Source: Lishizhenia sp965656535
GTDB lineage: Bacteria; Bacteroidota; Bacteroidia; Flavobacteriales_D; Crocinitomicaceae
Direction of reading: 5' to 3'
Length of the DNA stretch: 64,000 bases
Assembly (NCBI GenBank): GCA_965656535.1
Contig: CBFHKX010000001.1
Location: 999,016-1,063,015 of the forward strand
Every line of letters starts with the position of its first letter. Positions within the stretch are counted from its first letter, which is position 1. Position numbers and translations under genes: made by a program. Under the pieces are notes generated by a model that ran no database searches, had not been told where the DNA came from, and saw only the letters and a program-made list of their open reading frames with translations. Positions 36,264 through 44,795 of this stretch are shown here, piece after piece.

Positions 36264-37541
36264 ATGAACGAATCCTATCTCCAATATATTTGGAAGCTAA
36301 GGCGAATACCTATTAAAAATCTTTTTACCACAGACGGAGAAAAGATAACAATTCATAATTTTGGTTGGCATAACTTAGATCCTGGTCCAGATTTTTTTAA
36401 TGGTCAAATAGAAATAGCTAATCTAAAGTGGTCTGGTAACATAGAAATTCATGTAAAGTCTTCAGATTGGTATTTACACAAACATCAAAATGACGACTCG
36501 TATAATAATGTTATTCTACATGTAGTCTATGAGCACGATAAAGAAGTGGTCGTAAATGGAGAAATTATTCCAACCCTTGAGTTGCAAGATAAGATTGATA
36601 AAGAACATTTTGAAGCCTATTGTCAATTAACAAAAAGTCAAAACAAGATACCGTGTTCTGGGCACAAACCTTATGACGATTTAGCTATTTTTCAGCAACT
36701 AACTGTAGCGCTAATAGAACGCGGAAATAGAAAAGCAAAAGAACTAGAAGAGGTGTTTTTGAATTGCGGAAAAAGCTTGATCCACGTTTTACACTACGCC
36801 TTATTTTCTGCATTTGGAGGTAGAGTAAATAAATCTGCTTTTCAACAACTTGCAAATGCAATTTCCTATTCAACTTTATTGAAAGAAAGTTCTGAGAAGG
36901 TTAAAATCGAAGCACTTCTATTTGGCATAGCTGGATTTTTAGATGACCATTATCCTCATCCTTATCAAGACAGTCTTATACGAGAATGGAGTTTTTTAAA
37001 GCATAAATATAATTTAAACTCTATGCCGGTTTCAGTTTGGAAGTTTGGCGGAGTAAGACCTTCGAGTTTTCCTACAATAAAGATTGCACAGTTAGCACAA
37101 TTTATTTTCGAATGGAAATATAACACGAATTGGAAGAACGATAAACCTGTAGAAATAATACAGAATTTTGACTCTCTTTTAAGTACTGCTAGTTCACCTT
37201 TTTGGAAAACACATTATACATTTGATAAAACCTCAAAACGCTTGCATAAACCATGTATGTCTAATCGCGCAAAACAATCCATTGTTATTAACGCAGCTGT
37301 TCCGTATTTATGGTTTTTAGGAACTGAAAAAAAAGAAGAAGCGTACGTTCAAAAAGCGGTTGATATTTTAGAAATTTTGCCTTCCGAGAGCAATAAAGTC
37401 ATTACAGATTGGAAAGATTTAGGTGTTTTATCAAAAAATGCAGCAGATTCTCAATCTTTGCTTGAGCAAAAGAATCAATTTTGTACCTTTAGAAGATGTT
37501 TAGTGTGTAAAATTGGATATAAAATATTGGCAAAATCATAA
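36264..37541 (+). CDS. DUF2851 family protein
   Basis: Unknown function. DUF2851 is found mainly in Bacteroidota. The 425 residues are soluble, without a signal peptide. The N-terminus shows the family pattern LQYIWKLRRIP, then HNFGWHNLDPGPDFFNGQIEI and GNIEIHVKSSDWYLHKH, whose Asp/Glu/Lys spacing recalls a PD-(D/E)xK nuclease core. That resemblance is my inference. The C-terminal half is helical, with two Cys (FCTFRRCLVCKIGY) near the end. It is followed directly by a PspC-like gene with overlapping ATG and stop (one base). Confidence 0.85.
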   Translation: MNESYLQYIWKLRRIPIKNLFTTDGEKITIHNFGWHNLDPGPDFFNGQIEIANLKWSGNIEIHVKSSDWYLHKHQNDDSYNNVILHVVYEHDKEVVVNGEIIPTLELQDKIDKEHFEAYCQLTKSQNKIPCSGHKPYDDLAIFQQLTVALIERGNRKAKELEEVFLNCGKSLIHVLHYALFSAFGGRVNKSAFQQLANAISYSTLLKESSEKVKIEALLFGIAGFLDDHYPHPYQDSLIREWSFLKHKYNLNSMPVSVWKFGGVRPSSFPTIKIAQLAQFIFEWKYNTNWKNDKPVEIIQNFDSLLSTASSPFWKTHYTFDKTSKRLHKPCMSNRAKQSIVINAAVPYLWFLGTEKKEEAYVQKAVDILEILPSESNKVITDWKDLGVLSKNAADSQSLLEQKNQFCTFRRCLVCKIGYKILAKS

Positions 37542-37774
37542 TGAGACTAATTCAGAAAATAGTATTCTTCTTTGAACTGCGCTCTTTTGGGGTGTGTGAC
37601 TGGTGGGCAAAAAAACTAGGCATTAGAACTGCAAACGTGAGGAAGTTTTTTATTTATGCGTCCTTCATAGCTTTGGGCTCACCACTATTAATTTACTTAA
37701 TTATGGGATGGATTATGGAACATAAACATTTTTTTAAGTTCCGCTCTAAACCTCGTTCTATTTGGGAGTTATAA
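37541..37774 (+). CDS. PspC-domain small membrane protein
   Basis: Seventy-seven residues with the PspC pattern: RSFGVCDWWAKKLGIRTANVRKFFIYASF, then a membrane helix (about 40-60) and a basic tail. PspC domains sense or transmit envelope stress, but here there is no PspA or DNA-binding partner. It overlaps the DUF2851 gene by one base and abuts the potassium channel gene with none, so the three are probably co-transcribed. Confidence 0.8.
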   Translation: MRLIQKIVFFFELRSFGVCDWWAKKLGIRTANVRKFFIYASFIALGSPLLIYLIMGWIMEHKHFFKFRSKPRSIWEL

Positions 37775-38797
37775 ATGATACTATTTAATTATAAGCTATT
37801 TTCTCGCATATTTTATAGCGTACTTTTAATTGTAACCTGTATTTTTCTGGGTACAGTTGGTTATATTACAATTGAAGGTTACTCTACATTGGATGCTTTT
37901 TATATGACTATTATAACCGTTTCTACGGTTGGTTTTAGCGAAGTTCAGCAACTGTCAGATCAAGGGAAATTATTTACAACTGTTTTAATTTTCTTAAGCT
38001 TCGGAACCTTTGCTTATGCAATATCATCCATATCTTCCTATTTACTTGGAGGAGAATACAGAATAATTAGAAATAAGTTAAAAGAACAGAAAAAAATTGA
38101 TCGTATGAAAAATCACGTAATAATTTGTGGTTTCGGAAGGGTAGGAAGACAAGTAGCGTTGGATTTTATTAATACTAACCAACCATTTGTTGTTCTAGAA
38201 CTCGATAAAAATAGGGTAGAGCCATTCAAAAATAATGAAGCATATAATTTTGTAGTAGGAGACGCAACAGCAGATTCAAACTTGCAAAAGGCAAACATTC
38301 AACAGGCTAAAGCAGTAATCACTTGTATGCCCGTAGATGCCAATAATCTTTATGTAGTTTTAGCAGCCAAAGAGCTTAATCCTAATGTTCAGATTATAGC
38401 TAGAGCGTCTAAAATAGATACGTTGAACAAACTCAAGTTTGCTGGAGCTAACAGCGTTATTATGCCAGATTCTGTTGGAGGTTCGCACATGGCATCTTTG
38501 GTGGTTAGACCAGATATTATGGAGTTCATGGATGAAATTAGATTAAATGATGAAACAACTCCAAATGTTGTTGGTATTCCATTTGATAAGCTCCCAACGA
38601 ATCTTCAAAATAAGACATTGGGAGAATTTAAAGCGGTTTATAATTCAGGCTGTAATGTGGTTGGACTCAAAAATAAATTGGGTAAATACACAATTAATCC
38701 ACGAAGAGAAGAGATACTTGAAGAAGGTTCAAAGATTTTTATTCTTGGAGATAGCGAGCAAATAAAGACTTTGAAAAATAATTTCGACTTTTTATAA
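37775..38797 (+). CDS. Two-helix potassium channel with RCK domain
   Basis: MthK-type potassium channel. A first helix lies at about residues 10-32, the pore loop with filter STVGF at about 49-53, a second helix at about 65-90, and then a TrkA-N/RCK Rossmann domain with IICGFGRVGRQVA (about 113-125). A TrkA-C-like lobe follows at about 240-340. The filter is TVGF rather than TVGYG, a common variant in prokaryotes. Direction and gating ligand cannot be read from sequence. Confidence 0.92.
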   Translation: MILFNYKLFSRIFYSVLLIVTCIFLGTVGYITIEGYSTLDAFYMTIITVSTVGFSEVQQLSDQGKLFTTVLIFLSFGTFAYAISSISSYLLGGEYRIIRNKLKEQKKIDRMKNHVIICGFGRVGRQVALDFINTNQPFVVLELDKNRVEPFKNNEAYNFVVGDATADSNLQKANIQQAKAVITCMPVDANNLYVVLAAKELNPNVQIIARASKIDTLNKLKFAGANSVIMPDSVGGSHMASLVVRPDIMEFMDEIRLNDETTPNVVGIPFDKLPTNLQNKTLGEFKAVYNSGCNVVGLKNKLGKYTINPRREEILEEGSKIFILGDSEQIKTLKNNFDFL

Positions 38798-38799
38798 TT

Positions 38800-39702
38800 A
38801 TGAGAATACTTGTTACAGGTGCCAACGGTTTGTTGGGTCAGAAAATTGTTAATCAACTTATAAAAAGGGATGAGGTTTCATTTTTGGCTACGGGAAAAGG
38901 AGTAAATAGAAATCCAAATTGCTCTAATGAAAACTACCAAAGTTTAAATGTCTTAGACAAAGAGGAAATAAAAAATGTTTGCGATGCATTTCAGCCTACG
39001 GTTATTATTAACACGGCTGCTATGACCAATGTAGATGCGTGCGAAGACAATAAGCAAGGTTGTATAGACTTAAATGTTAAAGCGGTCGAATATTTATTTG
39101 ATTATTGTGTTCAAAATAAGGTTTACTTTCAGCAACTATCAACTGATTTCGTCTTTGATGGTCAGAGAGGAAATTATACAGAAACAGATCAAGTTAATCC
39201 GATAAGCGTATACGGTAAGTCAAAAGTAGAATCCGAAGACTTATTAATCAATAGTGCTTATTCGAATTGGAGTATAGTTAGAACCATAATTATTCTTGGA
39301 AGTACACCGGGTATGTCGCGCTCCAATATCGTTTTGTGGGCAAAAGCAGCTCTAGAAAAAGGAGATCCAATACATGTTGTAAATGATCAGTTTAGAGCAC
39401 CCACTTGGGCAGACGATCTTGCATGGGCATGTATCACACTTTCTGTTACATCTAAAAAAGGTATTTATCACATCTCTGGAGCAGAAACTATGAGCGTACT
39501 TGATATTGTTAAGAATGTAGCGCATCATTACGGTTTAAACCCCGAGTTAATTCATCCTATAACTTCATCTAGTTTAAAGCAAAAGGCAAAACGACCACCT
39601 AAAACAGGCTTTGATTTAACAAAAGCCAAAAAAGTGATAAATTATCAGCCAAAAACCTTGAAAGAAATACTTGTTTTACTAGATTTCGAGTCAAAGCAAT
39701 AA
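38800..39702 (+). CDS. RmlD-like dTDP-4-dehydrorhamnose reductase / NAD-dependent sugar epimerase family
   Basis: Extended short-chain dehydrogenase. The NAD(P) motif is TGANGLLGQ (residues 6-14) and the catalytic pair is YGKSK with QLSTDFVFDG upstream. The end matches RmlD substrate-binding proteins (INYQPKTLKEIL). It could complete dTDP-rhamnose synthesis begun by RfbC at 18707, but RfbA and RfbB are not in the window and the neighbours are a channel and a symporter, so the substrate is uncertain. It starts two bases after the channel gene. Confidence 0.8.
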   Translation: MRILVTGANGLLGQKIVNQLIKRDEVSFLATGKGVNRNPNCSNENYQSLNVLDKEEIKNVCDAFQPTVIINTAAMTNVDACEDNKQGCIDLNVKAVEYLFDYCVQNKVYFQQLSTDFVFDGQRGNYTETDQVNPISVYGKSKVESEDLLINSAYSNWSIVRTIIILGSTPGMSRSNIVLWAKAALEKGDPIHVVNDQFRAPTWADDLAWACITLSVTSKKGIYHISGAETMSVLDIVKNVAHHYGLNPELIHPITSSSLKQKAKRPPKTGFDLTKAKKVINYQPKTLKEILVLLDFESKQ

Positions 39703-39709
39703 TTATTTA

Positions 39710-39717
39710 TATTTTTG
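39710..39717 (+). promoter_or_regulatory. -7 promoter box of the alanine symporter gene
   Basis: TATTTTTG matches TAnnTTTG and sits 21 bases before the ATG at 39739. The TTG inside it could be mistaken for an upstream start codon. Confidence 0.5.
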
Positions 39718-39738
39718 AGGAAAACCACATATTATTTT

Positions 39739-41784
39739 ATGAAGAATTTAGTTTTACTTATTACACTTTTTATTTCATTATTTTCAACTTACGCGCAAGA
39801 AGAACTATCTGCCAGGATTGAGATCAAAGATTCATTAGACAAAATAGACGATGTTAAAGCCAAAATTCTCGTTAACGGTGGTACGGCGCCATATCGTTAT
39901 TTCTGGAGTGAGAGCAAAGTCTCTATTTATAATAATGAGGCCTCCGGACTTCCAGAAGGTAAAGAAATTAAGGTGCACGTTGTAGATGCAGCTAATGACA
40001 CAGTTACTGTTGTAGGTAGTGTAGAGGAGCAAGGGTTCGCAGAAAACATGAACTCGATTATGAAGCCTGCTGTTGGTATTCTTTCCGATATCTTATTTTT
40101 CCCTTTGTGGGAAGACACGATTAAAGTAAAAGAAAATGTAATGAAGGCTCCATTTGCATTAGATAAATCGAAGAAAGATTATACCTTAAAAAAATGGTTA
40201 GTAGAAGATGGTCAGCAAGTAGAACACCTCGAAGCTGTAGCTTTACTTAATGATGCCGGTAAAGAAGTTATACTTTACGCAGTTGGAAAAGGAAACGTAG
40301 AACTTTTAACTAAAGAAGGGGAAGACGTATTTTTTAAGAACAAGAGAGGAAATCGTTCAGATAAAAAATTACTAAAAATTAATTATAATACACCTCAACC
40401 CTTGTACAATAAGAACATGTCAACCAACACACAAGGTTTGCCATTAATTGTTGTTTGGCTTGTCTTAGGAGCACTCTTTTTTACTATTAAAATGGGTTTC
40501 ATCAACTTCAGAGGAGCAAAACATGCTATACAATTGGTGCAAGGCAAGTTTGATGATCCAAATGATCAAGGAGAGGTTTCGCACTTTCAAGCATTGGTTA
40601 CAGCATTGTCTGGAACAGTTGGTTTAGGAAATATTGCAGGAGTTGCCATTGCTGTTTCGGCAGGTGGACCGGGCGCTACATTTTGGATGATTGTTGCTGG
40701 TTTAATCGGTATGGCTACAAAATTTGTAGAGTGTACCTTAGGAGTAAAATACAGGGAGATAAATGAAAATGGAGAGGTTTCAGGAGGTCCTATGTATTAT
40801 TTGAGTAAAGGTCTAAAGAAAAAAGGTCTTGTGAAACTAGGAAAAGTGTTAGCTATAATGTTTGCTGTTTTATGTGTTGGAGGTTCTTTCGGAGGCGGAA
40901 ACATGTTTCAGGCTAACCAAGCGTTTAATCAATTAGCAAGTGTACCTGGTTGGGAATGGATGCAATCATACGGCGTTGTATTTGGGATTATTTTAGCATC
41001 ACTTGTAGGAATCGTTATAATTGGAGGTATCAAAAGTATTGCAAACGTTACAGATAAAATTGTACCAGTAATGGTGGGAATGTACGTAATCAGTGCTTTG
41101 ATAATTATCGGAATTAATATAACAAGTATAGGAGATGCGTTTGGAACCATATTATCGGGTGCTTTTTCTCCAGATGCAATTTATGGAGGTTTTATTGGAG
41201 TGTTGATTTTAGGTTTCCAAAGAGCAGCGTTTTCTAATGAAGCTGGAGTAGGTTCCGCATCGATAGCACACTCGGCTGCGAAAACAGACGAACATGTTTC
41301 TGAAGGTACTGTAGCCCTTTTGGAGCCATTTATTGATACAGTTGTTGTGTGTACTATGACAGCTTTAGTTATTATCTTTACTGGGTACGCTGCAGATTCA
41401 GAAGGCTTAGAAGGAGCAAGTTTAACAAGTGCAGCATTTTCTTCGTCACTTGGAGATTGGTCTATTTATGTACTAGCTTTTGCAGCGGTATTATTTGCTT
41501 TTAGTACTATGATTTCTTGGTCTTACTATGGTTTAAAGGCATGGACATACATGTTTGGGAAAAGTAAAACAGCAGATTATCTATACAAAGCCTTATTCTT
41601 ATTATTCGTTGTTGTTGGTTCTTCAATCGGATTAGGTGCCGTTTTAGATTTCTCAGATTTAATGATATTGGGTATGGCTTTTCCAAATATTTTTGGATTG
41701 TTAATCCTTTCAGGAGAAGTAAGAGCAGATATGAAAGATTATTTTGCGAGAATTAAATCTGGAGCAATCGCACGATTTAAATAA
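39739..41784 (+). CDS. Sodium:alanine symporter (AGCS) with SprB-like and lipoyl-like extra domains
   Basis: Sodium-coupled alanine/glycine importer. The core (from about residue 234) has IVVWLVLGALFFTIKMGFINF, the AGCS signature TALSGTVGLGNIAGVAIA, GGPMYY and FQRAAFSNEAGVGSASIAHS. Unusually, a signal peptide (1-20, ending FSTYAQ) and a SprB/PKD-like strand (VNGGTAPYRYFWSE, 45-58) come first. Next is the normal first helix (MKPAVGILSDILFFPLW, 108-124), then a biotinyl/lipoyl-like module (about 150-200: KKWLVEDGQQVEHLEAVALL, GKEVILYAVGKGNVELLTKEG) before the core. The 681 residues exceed the usual 450-560. Start is the ATG at 39739. A terminator follows. Confidence 0.92.
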   Translation: MKNLVLLITLFISLFSTYAQEELSARIEIKDSLDKIDDVKAKILVNGGTAPYRYFWSESKVSIYNNEASGLPEGKEIKVHVVDAANDTVTVVGSVEEQGFAENMNSIMKPAVGILSDILFFPLWEDTIKVKENVMKAPFALDKSKKDYTLKKWLVEDGQQVEHLEAVALLNDAGKEVILYAVGKGNVELLTKEGEDVFFKNKRGNRSDKKLLKINYNTPQPLYNKNMSTNTQGLPLIVVWLVLGALFFTIKMGFINFRGAKHAIQLVQGKFDDPNDQGEVSHFQALVTALSGTVGLGNIAGVAIAVSAGGPGATFWMIVAGLIGMATKFVECTLGVKYREINENGEVSGGPMYYLSKGLKKKGLVKLGKVLAIMFAVLCVGGSFGGGNMFQANQAFNQLASVPGWEWMQSYGVVFGIILASLVGIVIIGGIKSIANVTDKIVPVMVGMYVISALIIIGINITSIGDAFGTILSGAFSPDAIYGGFIGVLILGFQRAAFSNEAGVGSASIAHSAAKTDEHVSEGTVALLEPFIDTVVVCTMTALVIIFTGYAADSEGLEGASLTSAAFSSSLGDWSIYVLAFAAVLFAFSTMISWSYYGLKAWTYMFGKSKTADYLYKALFLLFVVVGSSIGLGAVLDFSDLMILGMAFPNIFGLLILSGEVRADMKDYFARIKSGAIARFK

Positions 41785-41810
41785 GTAAATCATCTACTTT
41801 AATTATATTT

Positions 41811-41842
41811 AGGCTTGTACATTTTGTATGAGCCTTTTTTTT
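41811..41842 (+). terminator. Rho-independent terminator after the alanine symporter gene
   Basis: AGGCTTGTAC pairs with GTATGAGCCT (G-T pairs included) around ATTTT, then TTTTTTTT. The ATG at 41828 lies within its 3' arm, so it is unlikely to be the start of the next gene. Confidence 0.8.
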
Positions 41843-42757
41843 ATGAGTATCAATAACTGGATAGAACAAAACTTGCTGTTTTCTCGGAAAACGAGAAATG
41901 GAGTTTTTGCATGTATAGTGCTATTTCTTATGACGCTCGGATTTCAGAAAATATATAACTACTATTGGAGGCCAGAAGCTGCTCAGATAGAATTATCAGC
42001 TAGGGAAAAAATTTTCATAAGTCAGGCCGAGGAAAACAATAGTAAACGAATAGAATATCAACGATACAAAAGGAAAAAACGAAAATATACTATTCCACAA
42101 ACTCCATTTAATCCGAATGATTATGAATTAAAGGATTGGGAGAAAATTGGATTTTCTGAAAAGCAAGCGCAAGCAATTATGAATTATCAGGAAAAAGGAT
42201 TTGAATTTAGAGTAAAAAAAGATGTTCAGAAATTATTTGTTGTAAGCGACGATTTATACAAACAATTGTATCCGAAAATTGATTTGCCAGATTCCATAGT
42301 TTTCATAAAGCAAGAAGAAAAAGAGAGGAAAGATATTGACGTGCAAAAAAAAGAAACAAAACTGAATTTAAATTTAGTTAACCAAGAAGAGTTAAAGAAG
42401 CTTTATGGAATTGGAGAAAAGCTTTCAGTACGAATTTTGAAGTATAGAAATTCTCTTGGTGGATTTGTCTCTTTGAGTCAGTTAAACGAAATATGGGGCT
42501 TGTCTCCAGAAACAATTTCGTCCATTCTGCCAAAAGTGGAGATTCAAGAAAATACAGTTGTTACTAAATTAAATATTAATTCATCTACGGAAGAGATGCT
42601 TAAGTCTCACCCTTACTTAGATTGGCGTTTAGCTTCACAAATAGTGAAATATAGAGCAAATCATGGTGCTTTTAAAAGAATAGAAGATATTAAAGAACTT
42701 ATTCTTATAGATCAAGAATTATTTGATAAACTTGCACCTTATTTAACTCTCGAATGA
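41843..42757 (+). CDS. Helix-hairpin-helix protein, ComEA-like
   Basis: Membrane-anchored protein of 304 residues with one helix at about 20-38, a basic, charged stretch, and four HhH-type segments such as LYGIGEKLSVRILKYRNSLGGF and LASQIVKYRANHGAFKRIEDI. HhH motifs bind DNA backbone without sequence preference. ComEA-like proteins capture DNA in the periplasm, but the protein is longer and no other competence gene is near, so DNA uptake is speculative. I use the ATG at 41843, since the earlier ATG at 41828 sits in the preceding terminator. It overlaps apt by four bases. Confidence 0.82.
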   Translation: MSINNWIEQNLLFSRKTRNGVFACIVLFLMTLGFQKIYNYYWRPEAAQIELSAREKIFISQAEENNSKRIEYQRYKRKKRKYTIPQTPFNPNDYELKDWEKIGFSEKQAQAIMNYQEKGFEFRVKKDVQKLFVVSDDLYKQLYPKIDLPDSIVFIKQEEKERKDIDVQKKETKLNLNLVNQEELKKLYGIGEKLSVRILKYRNSLGGFVSLSQLNEIWGLSPETISSILPKVEIQENTVVTKLNINSSTEEMLKSHPYLDWRLASQIVKYRANHGAFKRIEDIKELILIDQELFDKLAPYLTLE

Positions 42758-43287
42758 AAAAAATAGAAGAAGAACTAAAATCAGTAATAAGGGATGTCCC
42801 CGATTTCCCTAAGAAAGGTATAGTCTTTAAAGATATCACGCCAATTATGCTAAATCCTAAGTTATCGGAAAAAGTGCTTGTTGAGTTAGTAGATTTACAC
42901 AGGAATAAAGGAATAACAAAGGTTGCCGGAATTGAGAGTAGGGGTTTTCTGTTTGGATACCCATTGGCAATTCGATTAGGAGTTCCTTTCATTTTGATTA
43001 GAAAAAAAGGGAAGTTACCTTATGAAAAAGTCACGTTTGATTACAGTCTAGAATATGGTATAGCAAGTATCGAAATGCATAAAGATGCAGTTTCAAGCGA
43101 AGATAAAATTCTGATTCATGACGACCTTTTGGCTACAGGAGGTTCTGCTTCTGCAGCTGCAGAGCTAGTTAACATGTGCGGAGGAAAGGTTGTTGGTTTC
43201 AATTTCTTAGTCAATCTGTCATTTTTGAACGGAACTGCAGTTTTAAGAAAATACACCGAAAATATTACTAATTTCGTAGAATATTAG
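42754..43287 (+). CDS. apt: Adenine phosphoribosyltransferase
   Basis: Salvages adenine to AMP. The 177 residues show VRDVPDFPKKGIVFKDITP near the start, VAGIESRGFLFGYPLA for the adenine and PP loop, and the PRPP motif KILIHDDLLATGGSA. Typical size. It overlaps the HhH gene by four bases (ATGA), suggesting coupling, and joins purE, purK, purM and hpt-adk as a purine function in the window. Confidence 0.96.
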   Translation: MKKIEEELKSVIRDVPDFPKKGIVFKDITPIMLNPKLSEKVLVELVDLHRNKGITKVAGIESRGFLFGYPLAIRLGVPFILIRKKGKLPYEKVTFDYSLEYGIASIEMHKDAVSSEDKILIHDDLLATGGSASAAAELVNMCGGKVVGFNFLVNLSFLNGTAVLRKYTENITNFVEY

Positions 43288-43345
43288 GCCATTGTAATTT
43301 AATGTTTACGGGCAATTAAAAGAAAGCATAGAAAAACTACATAGA

Positions 43346-44485
43346 ATGATTTTTGAAATGAATGAAAATCAGCGCATGATTCAACAAATGGTGCGCGATT
43401 TTGCAGAGAAAGAGATAAGACCAAACTTGGTTCAGTGGGATAAGGATGAGCATTTTCCAGTTGATGTAATGAAAAAATTGGGCGAACTAGGCCTTTTAGG
43501 TATTTATATCCCTGAAGAATATGGTGGTAGCGGTTTTAGTTACAAAGAATATGTAACTACTTTAATCGAACTTGGAAAAGTATGTGGAGGTGTTGGTTTA
43601 AGCGTTGCAGCACACAATTCTCTATGTACCGGGCATATTTATTACCATGGAACTGAAGAGCAAAAAAAGAAGTATTTACCAAAATTAGCTTCAGGTGAAC
43701 ATATCGGTGCTTGGGGATTAACAGAGCCGAACACTGGTTCTGACGCCATGCGCATGAAAACAACTGCTGTAAAAGATGGAGAATATTGGGTAATAAATGG
43801 TGCGAAGAACTGGATTACTCACGGACTTTCAGGAGATATCGCTGTTGTTTTAGTTAGAACAGGTGAGTTGTTAGACTCTAATGGGATAACAGCATTTATT
43901 GTAGAAAAGGATACACCAGGTTTTTCTGCTGTTAAGATTGGAGATAAATTGGGAGTTAGGGCTTCAGAGACAGCTGAACTGATCTTTGACAATGTACGTA
44001 TTCATGAATCCCAAGTAATTGGAGAAGTTGGGCAAGGGTTTAGACAAGCCATGAAAGTTCTAGATGGAGGAAGAATTTCTATTGCTGCACTAAGTTGTGG
44101 TATCGCCCGAGGAGCTTATGAAGCTTCTGTTAAATACGCTAAAGAAAGAGAACAGTTTGGAAAGCCAATAGGTAAGTTTCAAGGTATTAGTTTTAAACTT
44201 GCAGAAATGGCTACAGATGTTGAAGCTTCGGAGTTACTTACTTTTCAAGCTGCCCACTATAAGGATAATGGACAACCTGTTACTATAAAAGGTGCCTATG
44301 CTAAGCTCTTCGCCTCAGAAACATCAGTTAAATGTGGAAACGAAGCCGTGCAGATAATGGGTGGGTATGGATATACAAAAGAGTACCCAGCAGAGAAATT
44401 TTTGCGTGATGCCAAGTTAATGACTATCGGGGAGGGAACCTCTGAAATACAAAAGTTAGTTATTTCTAGAGAAATTTTGAAATAA
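43346..44485 (+). CDS. Acyl-CoA dehydrogenase
   Basis: FAD enzyme of beta-oxidation or branched-chain amino acid breakdown. The 379 residues contain the three standard domains and the signatures GAWGLTEPNTGSDAMRM, NGAKNWITHG, QFGKPIGKFQGI and QIMGGYGYTKEYPAEKFLRD. The catalytic Glu is in IGEGTSEIQ. Chain-length preference is not readable. It has a 58-base gap from apt and is followed by the rpsU promoter. Confidence 0.94.
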   Translation: MIFEMNENQRMIQQMVRDFAEKEIRPNLVQWDKDEHFPVDVMKKLGELGLLGIYIPEEYGGSGFSYKEYVTTLIELGKVCGGVGLSVAAHNSLCTGHIYYHGTEEQKKKYLPKLASGEHIGAWGLTEPNTGSDAMRMKTTAVKDGEYWVINGAKNWITHGLSGDIAVVLVRTGELLDSNGITAFIVEKDTPGFSAVKIGDKLGVRASETAELIFDNVRIHESQVIGEVGQGFRQAMKVLDGGRISIAALSCGIARGAYEASVKYAKEREQFGKPIGKFQGISFKLAEMATDVEASELLTFQAAHYKDNGQPVTIKGAYAKLFASETSVKCGNEAVQIMGGYGYTKEYPAEKFLRDAKLMTIGEGTSEIQKLVISREILK

Positions 44486-44488
44486 ACT

Positions 44489-44519
44489 TTGTTGATAACA
44501 AATTTGTTTCCTACTTTTG
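44489..44519 (+). promoter_or_regulatory. Promoter of rpsU
   Basis: TTTG with TTG at 44489-44491 (20 bases from the box), or at 44492-44494 (17 bases), then TACTTTTG at 44512-44519. The rpsU ATG follows 34 bases later. This is a complete Bacteroidota-type promoter. Confidence 0.7.
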
Positions 44520-44553
44520 CCAACCATTAAATAGAACAAAGTAAAATAAAGAT

Positions 44554-44745
44554 ATGTTAGTAGTACCAGTTAAAGAAGGAGAGAACATAGAAAGAGCTCT
44601 TAAAAAATACAAGAAAAAGTTTGAAAAAACAGGAGTAATGAGAGAGTTGAGATCTCGTAAAGAGTTCGTTAAGCCTTCTGTTACTGACCGTCAATTAAGA
44701 ATTAAAGCTGCGTATCGTCAGAGGTTACGTTCTGCTGAGATATAG
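44554..44745 (+). CDS. rpsU: 30S ribosomal protein S21
   Basis: Small, very basic subunit protein of 63 residues that helps mRNA base-pair with 16S rRNA during initiation. It reads MLVVPVKEGENIERALKKYK, then a helix-rich Lys/Arg stretch and RIKAAYRQRLRSAEI at the end. It has its own promoter upstream and a terminator downstream, so it is mostly a single-gene unit. The order rpsU, xerC, hpf, tRNAs, tuf is one I recall as widespread in Bacteroidota. Confidence 0.97.
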   Translation: MLVVPVKEGENIERALKKYKKKFEKTGVMRELRSRKEFVKPSVTDRQLRIKAAYRQRLRSAEI

Positions 44746-44767
44746 AACTTTTTTTTAAAAGAAACGT

Positions 44768-44795
44768 AAGGAGTCTAGTTAGACTCCTTTTTTTA
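44768..44795 (+). terminator. Rho-independent terminator after rpsU
   Basis: AAGGAGTCTA pairs with TAGACTCCTT around a two-base loop, followed by TTTTTTT. The xerC ATG at 44795 begins immediately after the T run, so xerC must be read through this terminator or from a promoter within it. Confidence 0.9.

Noticed and set aside
39715..39741. Upstream TTG start for the alanine symporter
   Set aside because: The TTG is part of the TATTTTTG promoter box, and the ATG at 39739 gives a proper signal peptide.
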